From Kiloniellales bacterium (GTDB lineage: Bacteria > Pseudomonadota > Alphaproteobacteria > Kiloniellales > JAKSDN01), in the NCBI GenBank assembly GCA_022360075.1, contig JAKSDN010000639.1:1-21201 (forward strand): 21,201 bases of DNA, written 5' to 3'. The notes under the pieces are model-generated. The model saw only the letters and a list, made by a program, of their open reading frames with translations. It was not told where the DNA came from and made no database searches. This document shows, one piece after another, positions 1-7,076 of the stretch. Numbering within the stretch: the first letter of the stretch is position 1; the number at the start of each line of letters is the position of its first letter. A program made the position numbers and the translations under genes.

Positions 1-135
1 CATTTCACGCGCCTGTGTTTTAACGAGTACAAAGATTTCCCGGCGATCTACGAACTCGGGCAATCCGACAGGGCGCAGCGCATGGCGTGCCGGCTCCATT
101 TGCGTTTGGCCGCCTGGCCGCCTCTTGCGCTATGA
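1..135 (+). CDS. Possible 3' end of a gene cut by the window edge
   Basis: An open frame runs from the first base to a TGA at 133-135 and has no start inside the window. It reads about 44 residues, beginning HFTRLCFNEYKDFPAIYELG. The first 20 or so residues look protein-like; the end, rich in Arg, Leu and Ala, is less convincing. I do not recognise the family. It could be the C-terminus of a real upstream gene or a chance open frame in GC-rich DNA. The next gene starts 41 bp downstream on the same strand, so the two could be co-transcribed. Confidence 0.25.
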   Translation, partial: HFTRLCFNEYKDFPAIYELGQSDRAQRMACRLHLRLAAWPPLAL

Positions 136-176
136 CTGGTCTTTGAGTGCGCTGGCGGGCGCGAGGAGGGCAACTC

Positions 177-1580
177 ATGAGCGAGACCAAGATGTGGGGC
201 GGCGCGCCGTTCTGGGGGCTGGGCTACGACCTGGACCCGCAGTGGCTGCTGACCCCGGCGCAGAAGGAGATCCAGCGCACGCTGATCGATCTCTGCCAAA
301 GCCGGATGCGCGGCAACGCGGTCGAGAGCGACCGCAAGCTGCTGTTCCCGCGCAAGAACTTCCAGATCCTGGCCGAGCACGGCCTGCTCGGCCTGCTGGT
401 GCCGAAAGAGCTTGGCGGCCTCGGCGAGAACCACGTCTGCGCGGCCATGGTGGTCGAGACCCTGGCCCGCTACGGCTGCCCCAGCACGGCCATGTGCTAC
501 ACTATGCACATCGGCGCGGTCGCCGCGGCGCTGTTGCGCCATCACGACAATCCCGGCCTGCAGGACTTGATGCGCCGGCTCGACCGCGATTGCCTGGTGG
601 GCACGCTGTCCTATTCCGATCCCGAGACCGGCTCGCACTTCTGGTATCCGATCTCCTCCTCGGCCGAACGCGTGGCCGAGGGCTGGAAGGTGATGAAGAA
701 GGCTTCCTGGACCACCTCGGGCGGCTTCGCCGACTGGTACATCGTGCAGACGACGAGCCCGGAGTTCGGCGGCGACTACTCGAACCTCTCCTGCTTTCTG
801 ATCCTGAGCGACGAGGTCCAGGCCAACCCGGCGAGCTGGGACGGCCTCGGCCTGCGCGGCAACCAGTCCGGCCCGATCCAGGTCGACGACGCGGTCATCC
901 CCGAAGACCGCCTGGTCGGCCCGGTCGGCGACGGCGCGGCCTCGAACGACGAGGCGGTCGATCCCTTCTTCCTGCTCTGCTCCTCGGCCTGCTGGAACGG
1001 CATCGCGCTCGGTATGATCGACATCGCCAAGGACCACACGACCCACCGCAAGCACGCCGACGTCGGCATGCGGGTCTGCGACTACCCGACCATTCAGGAC
1101 TACGTCGGCGAGGCGATCATCGACACCAATGCGGCGCGCGGCTTCGTCTTCCAGATCGCGCAGGCCATGGACCGGGCAACCGACGACTGCGACTGGTCGC
1201 TGCACGCCGACGTCGCGAAGCTGCCGCGCGCGGCCTATCTGCACTGGATGTGGCAGGTCAAGTTCGCCGCGGCCAAGAATGTCACGCAGGTCTCCGACCG
1301 CATGCTGCACGCCTGCGGCGGCACGGCCTACAAGCCGGCGCTCGGTATGGAGCGCTATCTGCGCGACGGCAAGGCCGGCTGGGTCATGGGCCCGACCAAC
1401 GAGGTGCTGCGCCAGTTCGTCGGCAAGTACGCCCTGCTCGGCTTCGAGTCCCTGGACTACTGGAACCAGGCGGTCAACGAGCGGGTGCTGCACAACGAGA
1501 TCAAGAAGCTCGACAGGGAAGAAAAGCGCGCGCGGGCCGAGAAGCTGCTCGCGGAGAGCCGCGACGCGGCGGCGGAGTGA
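177..1580 (+). CDS. Acyl-CoA dehydrogenase-fold flavoprotein, atypical active site
   Basis: The product is 467 residues with the full acyl-CoA dehydrogenase layout: an N-terminal helical domain (about 25-140, with LAEHGLLGLLVPKELGGLG at 66-84), a middle beta domain (about 140-250) and a C-terminal helical domain (about 260-425, with CGGTAYKPALGMERYLRD at 380-397). The ATG at 177 is preferred because GAGGAGGG lies at 163-170. The ATG at 147 has no such site. In medium-chain acyl-CoA dehydrogenases the catalytic Glu lies in a YEGT-type motif near the C-terminus. Here the aligned stretch is WVMGPTNE (402-409), which puts Gly405 at that place. I also see no Glu at the alternative helix-G position, around residue 262-266. 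It may be an acyl-CoA dehydrogenase with a relocated base, or a flavin monooxygenase of the same fold. A flavin reductase gene follows after a repeat-filled gap. The family is clear; the reaction is not. Confidence 0.85.
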   Translation: MSETKMWGGAPFWGLGYDLDPQWLLTPAQKEIQRTLIDLCQSRMRGNAVESDRKLLFPRKNFQILAEHGLLGLLVPKELGGLGENHVCAAMVVETLARYGCPSTAMCYTMHIGAVAAALLRHHDNPGLQDLMRRLDRDCLVGTLSYSDPETGSHFWYPISSSAERVAEGWKVMKKASWTTSGGFADWYIVQTTSPEFGGDYSNLSCFLILSDEVQANPASWDGLGLRGNQSGPIQVDDAVIPEDRLVGPVGDGAASNDEAVDPFFLLCSSACWNGIALGMIDIAKDHTTHRKHADVGMRVCDYPTIQDYVGEAIIDTNAARGFVFQIAQAMDRATDDCDWSLHADVAKLPRAAYLHWMWQVKFAAAKNVTQVSDRMLHACGGTAYKPALGMERYLRDGKAGWVMGPTNEVLRQFVGKYALLGFESLDYWNQAVNERVLHNEIKKLDREEKRARAEKLLAESRDAAAE

Positions 1581-1599
1581 AGGGCCTTTTCATTAGGGC

Positions 1600-1760
1600 G
1601 CTCCGCGCCCGCCCCCCTCCCGGCGCTGCTCGCCGACCTCCCCCTCAAGGGGGGAGGCGAAAAGGTGAGACGAGACAATACCGTAACTCCCTCCCCCCTT
1701 GAGGGGGCGCGGTGAAGCCGCGCGGCCGCAGGCCTTGAGGGTGGGGGGCGTCCGCGCAGC
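1600..1760. repeat. Intergenic inverted repeat, G/C-run palindrome family
   Basis: Most of the 263-bp gap between the dehydrogenase-like gene and the flavin reductase gene is repeat-like. The segment at 1640-1657 recurs in perfect inverted form at 1690-1707 (CCTCCCCCCTTGAGGGGG, 18 bp). Each copy is itself a near palindrome of C-run, TTGA and G-run. GC-rich sequence on both sides (1600-1636 and 1708-1760) contains further small dyads such as GCGCGG/CCGCGC. By general appearance it belongs to the short palindromic repeats common in alphaproteobacterial gaps. It could fold in RNA and weaken read-through, but there is no T-tract typical of an intrinsic terminator. Confidence 0.7.
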
Positions 1761-1843
1761 GGACAAACCCAAAAAGCACGTCCCCAAGAGCCACGCCGCA
1801 ACGCCTTGTCACACCCCCAACCGCGACTAGACTGCGCAGCACC

Positions 1844-2341
1844 ATGAGCGAAGGCACGACGATCGAGACCGGCGACTTCCGCCGCGCGCTGGGCGCTTTC
1901 GCCACCGGAATCACCGTCATCACCACTCTGGGACCGCGCGGCGAGCCGGTCGGCCTGACGGCCAACTCCTTCAACTCGGTCTCGCTCGACCCGCCGCTGG
2001 TGCTGTTCAGCGTCGGCCGCCACGCGCGCAGCCTGACCGCCTTCCTCTCGAGCCACCACTTCGCCGTCAACATCCTGAGCGACGACCAGCAAGCGCTTTC
2101 CGACGGCTTCGCGCGACCGACCAAGGACAAGTGGGCCGGCATCGCGTTCGAGACCTGGGAGCACGGCTGCCCGATCCTGCCCGGCTGTCTCGCCAATCTG
2201 GAATGCCAAATCCGCTACACTCACATGGGCGGCGACCACGTCATCTTCGTCGGCAAGGTCGAGCGCATGGCCTACGATCCGGAGGGCGCACCGCTGGTCT
2301 ACTTCCGCGGTGGCTATTGCGGGATCGAAAAGCCCGACTGA
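1844..2341 (+). CDS. Flavin reductase (FMN-binding split-barrel, HpaC-like)
   Basis: The product is 165 residues, the usual length for the small flavin reductases that supply reduced FMN or FAD to two-component monooxygenases. It has the typical opening (FRRALGAFATGITVIT, 12-27), the flavin-binding stretch GLTANSFNSVSLDPP (37-51), FAVNIL (73-78) and the GDH near the C-terminus (130-132). No membrane segment or signal peptide is seen, so it is cytosolic. The ATG at 1844 starts at the conserved N-terminus, although no strong ribosome binding site precedes it. Its partner is not proven. The dehydrogenase-fold flavoprotein 263 bp upstream is the natural candidate because group D monooxygenases share that fold. 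The regulator gene begins about 50 bp downstream. Confidence 0.9.
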   Translation: MSEGTTIETGDFRRALGAFATGITVITTLGPRGEPVGLTANSFNSVSLDPPLVLFSVGRHARSLTAFLSSHHFAVNILSDDQQALSDGFARPTKDKWAGIAFETWEHGCPILPGCLANLECQIRYTHMGGDHVIFVGKVERMAYDPEGAPLVYFRGGYCGIEKPD

Positions 2342-2369
2342 CCCCGCGCTCGCTGGCCCAACCAGCGTT

Positions 2370-2384
2370 TTTCATGTTATGAAA
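2370..2384. promoter_or_regulatory. Candidate operator in front of the XRE-cupin gene
   Basis: A perfect dyad, TTTCAT-GTT-ATGAAA, lies in an AT-rich patch in the short gap before the regulator gene. XRE-family repressors commonly bind such short palindromes and control their own promoter, so this is a reasonable autoregulatory site. The dyad overlaps the place expected for the start of the regulator's transcript. The functional role is inference. Confidence 0.4.
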
Positions 2385-2389
2385 GAAAG

Positions 2390-3073
2390 TTGAACGACAA
2401 CCAAATGGTCCGGAACCTGCCCGTCATGGCCGACCGCAAGGTCTCTTTGGCCCGAAAGCAACGCGACGAGGCACAAGAGGCGCCGAGCGCGCCCCTCGAC
2501 AACCAGCTCGAGGTGGCGATCGGCCGGCAGGCGCGCCAGTTCCGCCAGCAGCTCAACATGACCGTGGTGGAGGTCGCCAAGCTCGCCGGCCTCTCGCCGG
2601 GCATGCTCTCCAAGATCGAGAACGGCCAGACCTCGCCCTCGCTCGCCACCCTGCGCAGCCTGTCCCTGGCGCTCAACGTGCCGGTCACGGCCTTCTTCCG
2701 GAAGTACGAGGAGCAGCGCGACGCCACCCTGGTGCGCGGCGGCGAAGGCCTGGTGATCGAGCGCCGCGGCACGCGCTCGGGCCATCAATACCGCCTGCTC
2801 GGCCACAGCCTGGGCAAGCGCGCCTCGATGGAGCCCTACCTCGTCACCCTGACCGAGGAATCCGAGGTCTTCCCGCTGTTTCAGCACCCCGGCAGCGAGT
2901 TCGTCTACGTCCTGGAAGGCGAGGTGATCTACCGCCACGCCGACAAGACCTACCGCCTCGGCCCCGGCGACTCTCTCTTCTTCGACGCCGACGCCCCGCA
3001 CGGCCCCGAGGAACTCCTCAAGCTGCCGATCCGCCTGCTCTCGGTGATCGCCCAGGCGCGCTATGAAGAGTGA
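2390..3073 (+). CDS. XRE-family transcriptional regulator with cupin sensor domain
   Basis: An N-terminal helix-turn-helix domain (about 45-104) carries the recognition region LAGLSPGMLSKIENGQTSPS (65-84). A C-terminal cupin barrel (about 147-225) has possible metal ligands His166, Glu170 and His204, seen in HPGSEFVYVLEGEV and in GPGDSLFFDADAPHG. This architecture is known from SutR/PuuR-type regulators that sense small metabolites, often amines or amino acids. The start is uncertain. TTG at 2390 gives 227 residues, ATG at 2405 gives 222, and ATG at 2426 gives 215 with a weak GGAA upstream. The first 40 residues are poorly conserved in this family, so they do not decide it. It lies 140 bp upstream of glxB on the same strand and is the likely local regulator of the glx/glnT set. 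Confidence 0.9.
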   Translation: MNDNQMVRNLPVMADRKVSLARKQRDEAQEAPSAPLDNQLEVAIGRQARQFRQQLNMTVVEVAKLAGLSPGMLSKIENGQTSPSLATLRSLSLALNVPVTAFFRKYEEQRDATLVRGGEGLVIERRGTRSGHQYRLLGHSLGKRASMEPYLVTLTEESEVFPLFQHPGSEFVYVLEGEVIYRHADKTYRLGPGDSLFFDADAPHGPEELLKLPIRLLSVIAQARYEE

Positions 3074-3111
3074 AACGGCACGATCCCGTGGTCATCCGGC
3101 GGAATACTCTT

Positions 3112-3213
3112 ACGCTGTTCCGCCCTATGATCCTTTTGAGTGTTCTCATATCCGCAAAAACCTGATAGTTTAACCGGAAGAAAATATTTTTCCTGGAAGG
3201 CCAGGCTGAGATC
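3112..3213 (+). promoter_or_regulatory. AT-rich promoter region of the glx set, with dyad
   Basis: This is the most AT-rich stretch around the left half and lies directly before glxB. It contains a perfect 10-bp palindrome AAAATATTTT (3181-3190) inside a larger imperfect dyad GGAAGAAAATATTTTTCC (3176-3193). It also has AT-rich elements such as TTGAGT (3136-3141) and GATAGT (3164-3169), but their 22-bp spacing is too long for a standard sigma-70 promoter. A second small dyad, CCTGG-AAGG-CCAGG, covers 3192-3205. A promoter is likely; its exact boxes are not clear. Confidence 0.4.
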
Positions 3214-4113
3214 ATGTGCGGTATCGTCGGACTCTTCACCAAGAACCCGGCCATCGAGGCGAAGCTCGGCGACTATCTGTCATCGATGCTGATCGAGATG
3301 ACCGATCGCGGGCCGGACTCTGCCGGGGTCGCGCTCTACCGCGATCCGGCGCCGGACGGCAGCGTGAAGCTATCCCTGTTCGCCGCCGAGCCCAACTATC
3401 CCTGGCGCCAGCTCGCCAAGGACCTGAGCGCGGAGCTCGGCGACAAGGCCGAGATAGAGGTGCGCGGCAGCCACGCCATCGTGGTCGCGCACGAGAGCGT
3501 CGCGGTGCTGCGCGCCTGGCTCGCCCATCACCACCCCGAGCTGCGCATCATGTCGGCCGGCAGCACGATCGAGATCTTCAAGGAAAAAGGTCTGCCCGAG
3601 GAGGTCGTGACGCGCTTCGACCTGCGCCAGGTGAGCGGCAGCCACGCGCTCGGCCACACGCGCATGGCGACCGAGAGCGCGGTGACGACCGAGCACTCCC
3701 ACCCCTTCTCGACCGGCGTCGACCTCTGCCTGGTGCACAACGGCTCGCTGTCGAACCACAACCGCCTGCGCGAGGAACTGCGCAAGAAGGGCGTCGAGTT
3801 CCAGACCGACAACGACACCGAGGTGGCGGCCGGCTACCTGACCTATCACCTGCGCGAGGGCGCCAGCATCGAGGAGGCGCTGGAAGCGGGCCTGAAGGAG
3901 CTCGACGGCTTCTACACCTTCGCCATCGGCACCCGCGATGGCTTCGCCGTGCTGCGCGACCCCTTCGCCTGCAAGCATGCGGTCCTCGCCGAGACCGACG
4001 ACTACGTCGCCATGGCCACCGAGTTCCGCGCCATCGCCGGCCTGCCCGGCGCCGACAAGGCGAGCATCTGGGAGCCGGTGCCCGGCCGGATCTACAGTTG
4101 GAGCCGGGCGTAA
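3214..4113 (+). CDS. glxB: Class II glutamine amidotransferase subunit (GlxB/MgsA)
   Basis: The product is 299 residues beginning MCGIVGLF, so Cys2 becomes the N-terminal nucleophile after Met removal. Other Ntn-amidotransferase features are present: DRGPDSAGVALY (31-42), GHTRMATES (147-155), HNGSLSNHNRLR (175-186) and TDNDTEV (198-204). It matches the stand-alone amidotransferase part of glutamate synthase, called GlxB in rhizobia and MgsA in methylotrophs. In N-methylglutamate synthase this subunit is thought to handle the gamma-glutamyl amide donor. GAG lies just upstream (about 3208). The Met1-Cys2 start is fixed by the catalytic Cys. glxC follows after a repeat-filled gap of about 160 bp, which is unusual for a subunit pair. 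Cytosolic. Confidence 0.93.
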   Translation: MCGIVGLFTKNPAIEAKLGDYLSSMLIEMTDRGPDSAGVALYRDPAPDGSVKLSLFAAEPNYPWRQLAKDLSAELGDKAEIEVRGSHAIVVAHESVAVLRAWLAHHHPELRIMSAGSTIEIFKEKGLPEEVVTRFDLRQVSGSHALGHTRMATESAVTTEHSHPFSTGVDLCLVHNGSLSNHNRLREELRKKGVEFQTDNDTEVAAGYLTYHLREGASIEEALEAGLKELDGFYTFAIGTRDGFAVLRDPFACKHAVLAETDDYVAMATEFRAIAGLPGADKASIWEPVPGRIYSWSRA

Positions 4114-4130
4114 TGGGTGTCCCTATGACT

Positions 4131-4247
4131 GTCATGCTCGGGCTTGACCCGAGCATCCATTCATCCGCAGGCACGGGATTCTCCGCCTACCCTCTCGGTC
4201 CCGTGCGCGGCATTCCCATGGACCCTCGGGTCAAGCCCGAGGGTGAC
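4131..4247. repeat. Large palindromic repeat between glxB and glxC
   Basis: Two 30-bp arms (4131-4160 and 4218-4247) are reverse complements at 26 of 30 positions. Each arm is itself a hairpin of the type CTCGGGCTTGACCCGAG. The loop between the arms is about 57 bp. The same design, with GTCAT at the outer end, a CTTGA(C/T)CCG core and a CCA inner end, recurs at 6929-7008 and in degenerate form at 10845-10955. It fills almost the whole glxB-glxC gap. Nested hairpins like this could stabilise or attenuate the polycistronic RNA. Confidence 0.85.
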
Positions 4248-4276
4248 AAGTGGGGGTGGTCGAGGGAAGACCGGCG

Positions 4277-4960
4277 ATGATCGACATCGACCTGCAGGAC
4301 GTCGGCCTGCGCAGCCTCAACAAACGCCTGCATGGCGTGCCGCCGGAGTCGAACGAGCGCCGCTTCCGCATCGCCAATCCCCAGGGCGGCCACTCGATCG
4401 CGGTCGGCCTCGACGCCGACTTGAGCATCGAGGTCGGCGGCCATGTCGGCTTCTATTGCGGCGGCATGAACAAGCAGGCCGAGATCGTCGTCCACGGCCA
4501 TGCCGGACCGGGCGTCGCCGAGAACATGATGTCGGGGCTGGTGCGGGTGAAGGGCAACGCCTCGCAGATGGCCGGCGCCTCGGGCCACGGCGGCCTGCTG
4601 GTGATCGAGGGGGACGCCTCCTCGCGCTGCGGCATCTCCATGAAGGGCATCGATATCGTCGTACAGGGCGACGTCGGGCACATGAGCGCCTTCATGGCGC
4701 AGCGCGGCGACCTGGTGGTCTGCGGCGACGCCGGCGGCGACCTCGGCGATTCGATCTACGAAGCCAGGCTCTTCGTGCGCGGCAGCGCGGAGAGCCTGGG
4801 TGCCGACTGCATCGAGAAGGAGATGCGGGCCGAGCACCTGGAGTCACTCGCCGCGCTGCTCGACAAGGCCGCGGTGTCGGCCGACCCCAAGGACTTCCGG
4901 CGCTATGGCTCGGCGCGCAAGCTCTACAACTTCAATGTCGATCATGCCGATTCGTACTAG
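4277..4960 (+). CDS. glxC: GXGXG-domain glutamate synthase subunit (GlxC/MgsB)
   Basis: The product is 227 residues, corresponding to the C-terminal GXGXG beta-helix domain of glutamate synthase as a stand-alone subunit. Stacked repeats are visible: GGHVGFYCGGMNKQAEIVVHG (within 54-74), NMMSGLVRVKGNASQMAG (83-100), GHGGLLVIEGDASSRCGISM (103-122), GIDIVVQGDVGHMSAFM (124-140) and GDLVVCGDAGGDLGDSIY (144-161). This domain links amidotransferase and FMN subunits in glutamate synthase and in N-methylglutamate synthase. The ATG at 4277 is chosen because GAGGGAAG lies at 4262-4269. An upstream in-frame GTG at 4250 would run into the repeat. A second repeat separates it from the next gene. Cytosolic, in complex with GlxB and GlxD by family knowledge. 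Confidence 0.92.
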   Translation: MIDIDLQDVGLRSLNKRLHGVPPESNERRFRIANPQGGHSIAVGLDADLSIEVGGHVGFYCGGMNKQAEIVVHGHAGPGVAENMMSGLVRVKGNASQMAGASGHGGLLVIEGDASSRCGISMKGIDIVVQGDVGHMSAFMAQRGDLVVCGDAGGDLGDSIYEARLFVRGSAESLGADCIEKEMRAEHLESLAALLDKAAVSADPKDFRRYGSARKLYNFNVDHADSY

Positions 4961-4970
4961 CGGCTGCACA

Positions 4971-5098
4971 ACGATCGTGCGTCCTTCGAGACGCGCCCTG
5001 ACGGGCGCTCCTCAGGATGAGGTCAATTGAGGATGGCATTAAGGGATGTCCTCATCCTGAGCCCGCGTGAGCGGGCGTCTCGAAGGACGCACGATCGT
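4971..5098. repeat. Long perfect-arm inverted repeat downstream of glxC
   Basis: The outer arms 4971-4994 and 5075-5098 are perfect reverse complements over 24 bp (core CGTCCTTCGAGACGC). Nested inside, 5011-5022 and 5050-5061 form a perfect 12-bp pair, CTCAGGATGAGG with CCTCATCCTGAG. Small G/C hairpins flank these (GCCCTGACGGGC). A shorter relative lies at 16008-16112 and half of one at 19116-19145. The element almost fills the gap between glxC and the GFA gene. It resembles mobile palindromic repeats widespread in alphaproteobacteria. Confidence 0.9.
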
Positions 5099-5124
5099 CA
5101 TCCAGCGCCCGGCGAGGGCACAGC

Positions 5125-5544
5125 GTGACCGACACACCCGACAGCTTCACCGGCGGCTGCCTCTGCGGGGCCGTGCGCTACGAGGTGCGGGGCGCGCCGA
5201 CCTGGATCGCCTATTGCCATTGCGAGAGCTGTCGGCGCCATACGGGCGCGCCGGTCTCGCCCTTCGTCAGCGTCACGCGCATGCAGCTCAGCTACAGCGG
5301 CGAGGCGCCGCTCGGCTACGCCTCCTCGCCCGGCGTCACGCGCAGCGCCTGCCCGCACTGCGGCACGCCGATCGCCTACGAGACCGAGAGTCGGCCGGAC
5401 GACGTCGACCTCTACCTCGGCACGCTCGACGAGCCCGAGCGCTTCGCGCCGACCTTCCACGTCCACTGCGCCGAGCAGCTTCCCTGGCTGCACATCGACG
5501 ACGATCTGCCGCGGCACGCGCGCTCGTCGATCAGCCCGGAATAA
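5125..5544 (+). CDS. GFA/CENP-V-fold zinc protein
   Basis: The product is 139 residues of the family named after glutathione-dependent formaldehyde-activating enzyme (Gfa). Zinc-binding cysteines are in the expected places: Cys12 and Cys14 (GGCLCGAVRY), Cys31, Cys33 and Cys36 (CHCESCRRHTG), and Cys76 and Cys79 (CPHCGTP). The GTG at 5125 is chosen because GGCGAGGGC lies about 6-14 bp upstream and the conserved fold begins soon after it. It starts 26 bp past the end of the 4971-5098 repeat and ends 13 bp before glxD, so co-transcription with glxD is very likely. Many GFA proteins have no proven formaldehyde activity. Here, between subunits of a methylamine-linked enzyme, a role in handling a one-carbon or glutathione adduct is tempting but is inference. 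Confidence 0.88.
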   Translation: MTDTPDSFTGGCLCGAVRYEVRGAPTWIAYCHCESCRRHTGAPVSPFVSVTRMQLSYSGEAPLGYASSPGVTRSACPHCGTPIAYETESRPDDVDLYLGTLDEPERFAPTFHVHCAEQLPWLHIDDDLPRHARSSISPE

Positions 5545-5557
5545 TCGAGGACCGTCC

Positions 5558-6877
5558 ATGACCGTCGATCCCCGCGCCCTGCGCCCCTCGGCGACCTTCC
5601 CGCAGCACGTCGTGCAGGAGATCCAGCGCGCCGCCGACGAGGGCGTCTACGAGATCCGCGGCTACGGCGGCAAGCGCCACGTGCCCTCGTTCGACGACCT
5701 GCTGTTCCTCGGCGCCTCGATGTCGCGCTATCCGCTGGAGGGCTACCGCGAGCGCTGCGAGACCGGAGTCACCCTGGGCGCCCGCCACGCCGAGAAGCCG
5801 ATCGAGCTGAAGATCCCGATCACCATCGCCGGCATGTCGTTCGGCGCGCTCGGCGCCAATGCCAAGGAGGCGATCGGCCGCGCGGCGACGGCCGTCGGTA
5901 CGAGCACCACGACCGGTGACGGCGGCATGACGCCGGAGGAGCGCGAGTCCTCCAAGACCCTGGTCTATCAGGTGTTGCCCTCGCGCTACGGCCTGAACCC
6001 CGACGACCTGCGCCGGGCCGACGCCATCGAGGTGGTGGTCGGCCAGGGCGCCAAGCCCGGCGGCGGCGGCATGCTGCTCGGCCACAAGATCACCGAGCGG
6101 GTCGCCGGCATGCGCGACCTGCCGGTCGGCATCGACCAGCGCAGCGCCTGCCGGCATCCGGACTGGACCGGGCCGGACGACCTCGCGATCAAAGTGAACG
6201 AGCTGCGCGAGGTGACCGACTGGCAGATCCCGATCTACATCAAGATCGGCGCCACGCGCGTCACCTACGACGTGCAGCTCGCGGTCAAGGCCGGAGCCGA
6301 CGTGATCGTGCTCGACGGCATGCAGGGCGGCACCGCCGCGACCCAGGACGTCTTCATCGAGCACGTCGGCATCCCGACCTTGCCGGCCGTGCGCCAGGCC
6401 GTGCAGACGCTTCAGGAGCTCGACCTGCACCGCAAGGTGCAGCTCATCGTCTCCGGCGGCATCCGCAACGGCGCCGACGTCGCCAAGGCGCTCGCGCTCG
6501 GCGCCGACGCGGTCTCGATCGGCACCGCGGCGATGATCGCGCTCGGCTGCAACAAGCCGGTCCACCTGGAGAGCTATCACGCCCTCGGCACCGAGCCCGG
6601 CTACTGCCACCACTGCCACACCGGGCGCTGTCCGGTCGGCGTCACCACCCAGGACGCCGACCTGGAGGAGCGCCTGCCGCCGGAGAAGGGCGCGCGCCTG
6701 CTGCAGAACTACCTGACCACCATGGTGCTCGAGCTGCAGACCCTGGCCCGCGCCTGCGGCAAGAGCCACGTGCACAACCTGGAGCCCGAGGACATGGTGG
6801 CGCTGACCATCGAGGCCGCGGCCATGGCCCAGGTGCCGCTCGCAGGGACGGATTGGATTCCGGGGAAGGGTCTGTGA
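5558..6877 (+). CDS. glxD: FMN-binding glutamate synthase-like subunit (GlxD/MgsC)
   Basis: The product is 439 residues with the FMN/2-oxoglutarate-binding TIM barrel of the glutamate synthase central domain. Landmarks are ITIAGMSFGALGANAKEAIG (88-107), TTTGDGGM (117-124), GQGAKPGGGG (162-171), VLDGMQGGTAAT (251-262), VSGGIRNGADVAKALALGAD (298-317) and a cysteine group at 350, 353 and 358 (CHHCHTGRCPVG). That group resembles the iron-sulfur ligand region of glutamate synthase. The ATG at 5558 has CGAGG at 5546-5550. Reductive transfer to 2-oxoglutarate or an imine happens on this subunit in the family. It completes the GlxB-GlxC-GlxD set; the order matches mgsABC except for the inserted GFA gene. 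Cytosolic. Confidence 0.93.
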   Translation: MTVDPRALRPSATFPQHVVQEIQRAADEGVYEIRGYGGKRHVPSFDDLLFLGASMSRYPLEGYRERCETGVTLGARHAEKPIELKIPITIAGMSFGALGANAKEAIGRAATAVGTSTTTGDGGMTPEERESSKTLVYQVLPSRYGLNPDDLRRADAIEVVVGQGAKPGGGGMLLGHKITERVAGMRDLPVGIDQRSACRHPDWTGPDDLAIKVNELREVTDWQIPIYIKIGATRVTYDVQLAVKAGADVIVLDGMQGGTAATQDVFIEHVGIPTLPAVRQAVQTLQELDLHRKVQLIVSGGIRNGADVAKALALGADAVSIGTAAMIALGCNKPVHLESYHALGTEPGYCHHCHTGRCPVGVTTQDADLEERLPPEKGARLLQNYLTTMVLELQTLARACGKSHVHNLEPEDMVALTIEAAAMAQVPLAGTDWIPGKGL

Positions 6878-6928
6878 GGTCTTCATCGCGGCGCGCGCAG
6901 ACCATTGACCGAAGGGAGCTAGTTTGTC

Positions 6929-7008
6929 GTCATTGCCGGGCTTGATCCGGCAATCCAGAGCACCCTTGCGGCGGCGGTCTGGATGCCCGGATCAAGTCCG
7001 GGCATGAC
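6929..7008. repeat. Palindromic repeat between glxD and glnT
   Basis: Two 31-bp arms (6929-6959 and 6978-7008) are reverse complements at 26 of 31 positions, with an 18-bp loop. Each arm contains its own dyad (TGCCGGGCTTGATCCGGCA on the left, TGCCCGGATCAAGTCCGGGCA-like on the right). It is the same family as the element at 4131-4247. It occupies the centre of the 199-bp gap, leaving 68 bp before glnT in which a separate promoter could lie; I see no clear promoter boxes. Confidence 0.85.
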
Positions 7009-7076
7009 AAGGTTCAACTTGTGGCCTCTTTCCGGAGCGGTCCGCAAGCGACGAAAGAGAAAGGGAGACAGAGGGG

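Noticed and set aside
48..1493. Long minus-strand open frame opposite the dehydrogenase-like gene
   Set aside because: It is a shadow caused by GC-rich codons of the plus-strand gene. Its product is repetitive in Ala, Arg, Val and Gly and has no family features. The plus strand has clear motifs.
125..1702. Long plus-strand open frame in another frame over the same gene
   Set aside because: It overlaps the real gene for most of its length, is very rich in Arg, Gly and Pro, and has no recognisable domain.
1600..1760. Intrinsic terminator of the dehydrogenase-like gene
   Set aside because: The hairpins are strong but no T-tract follows. The inverted duplicate structure fits a repeat better.
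5531..6886. Minus-strand open frame of 451 codons opposite glxD
   Set aside because: It is antisense to a gene with unmistakable glutamate synthase motifs, and its composition is typical of antisense frames.
3214..7008. The palindromic elements as insertion sequences
   Set aside because: They are only 80-130 bp long, encode no transposase and show no target-site duplications that I could see, so I list them as repeats.
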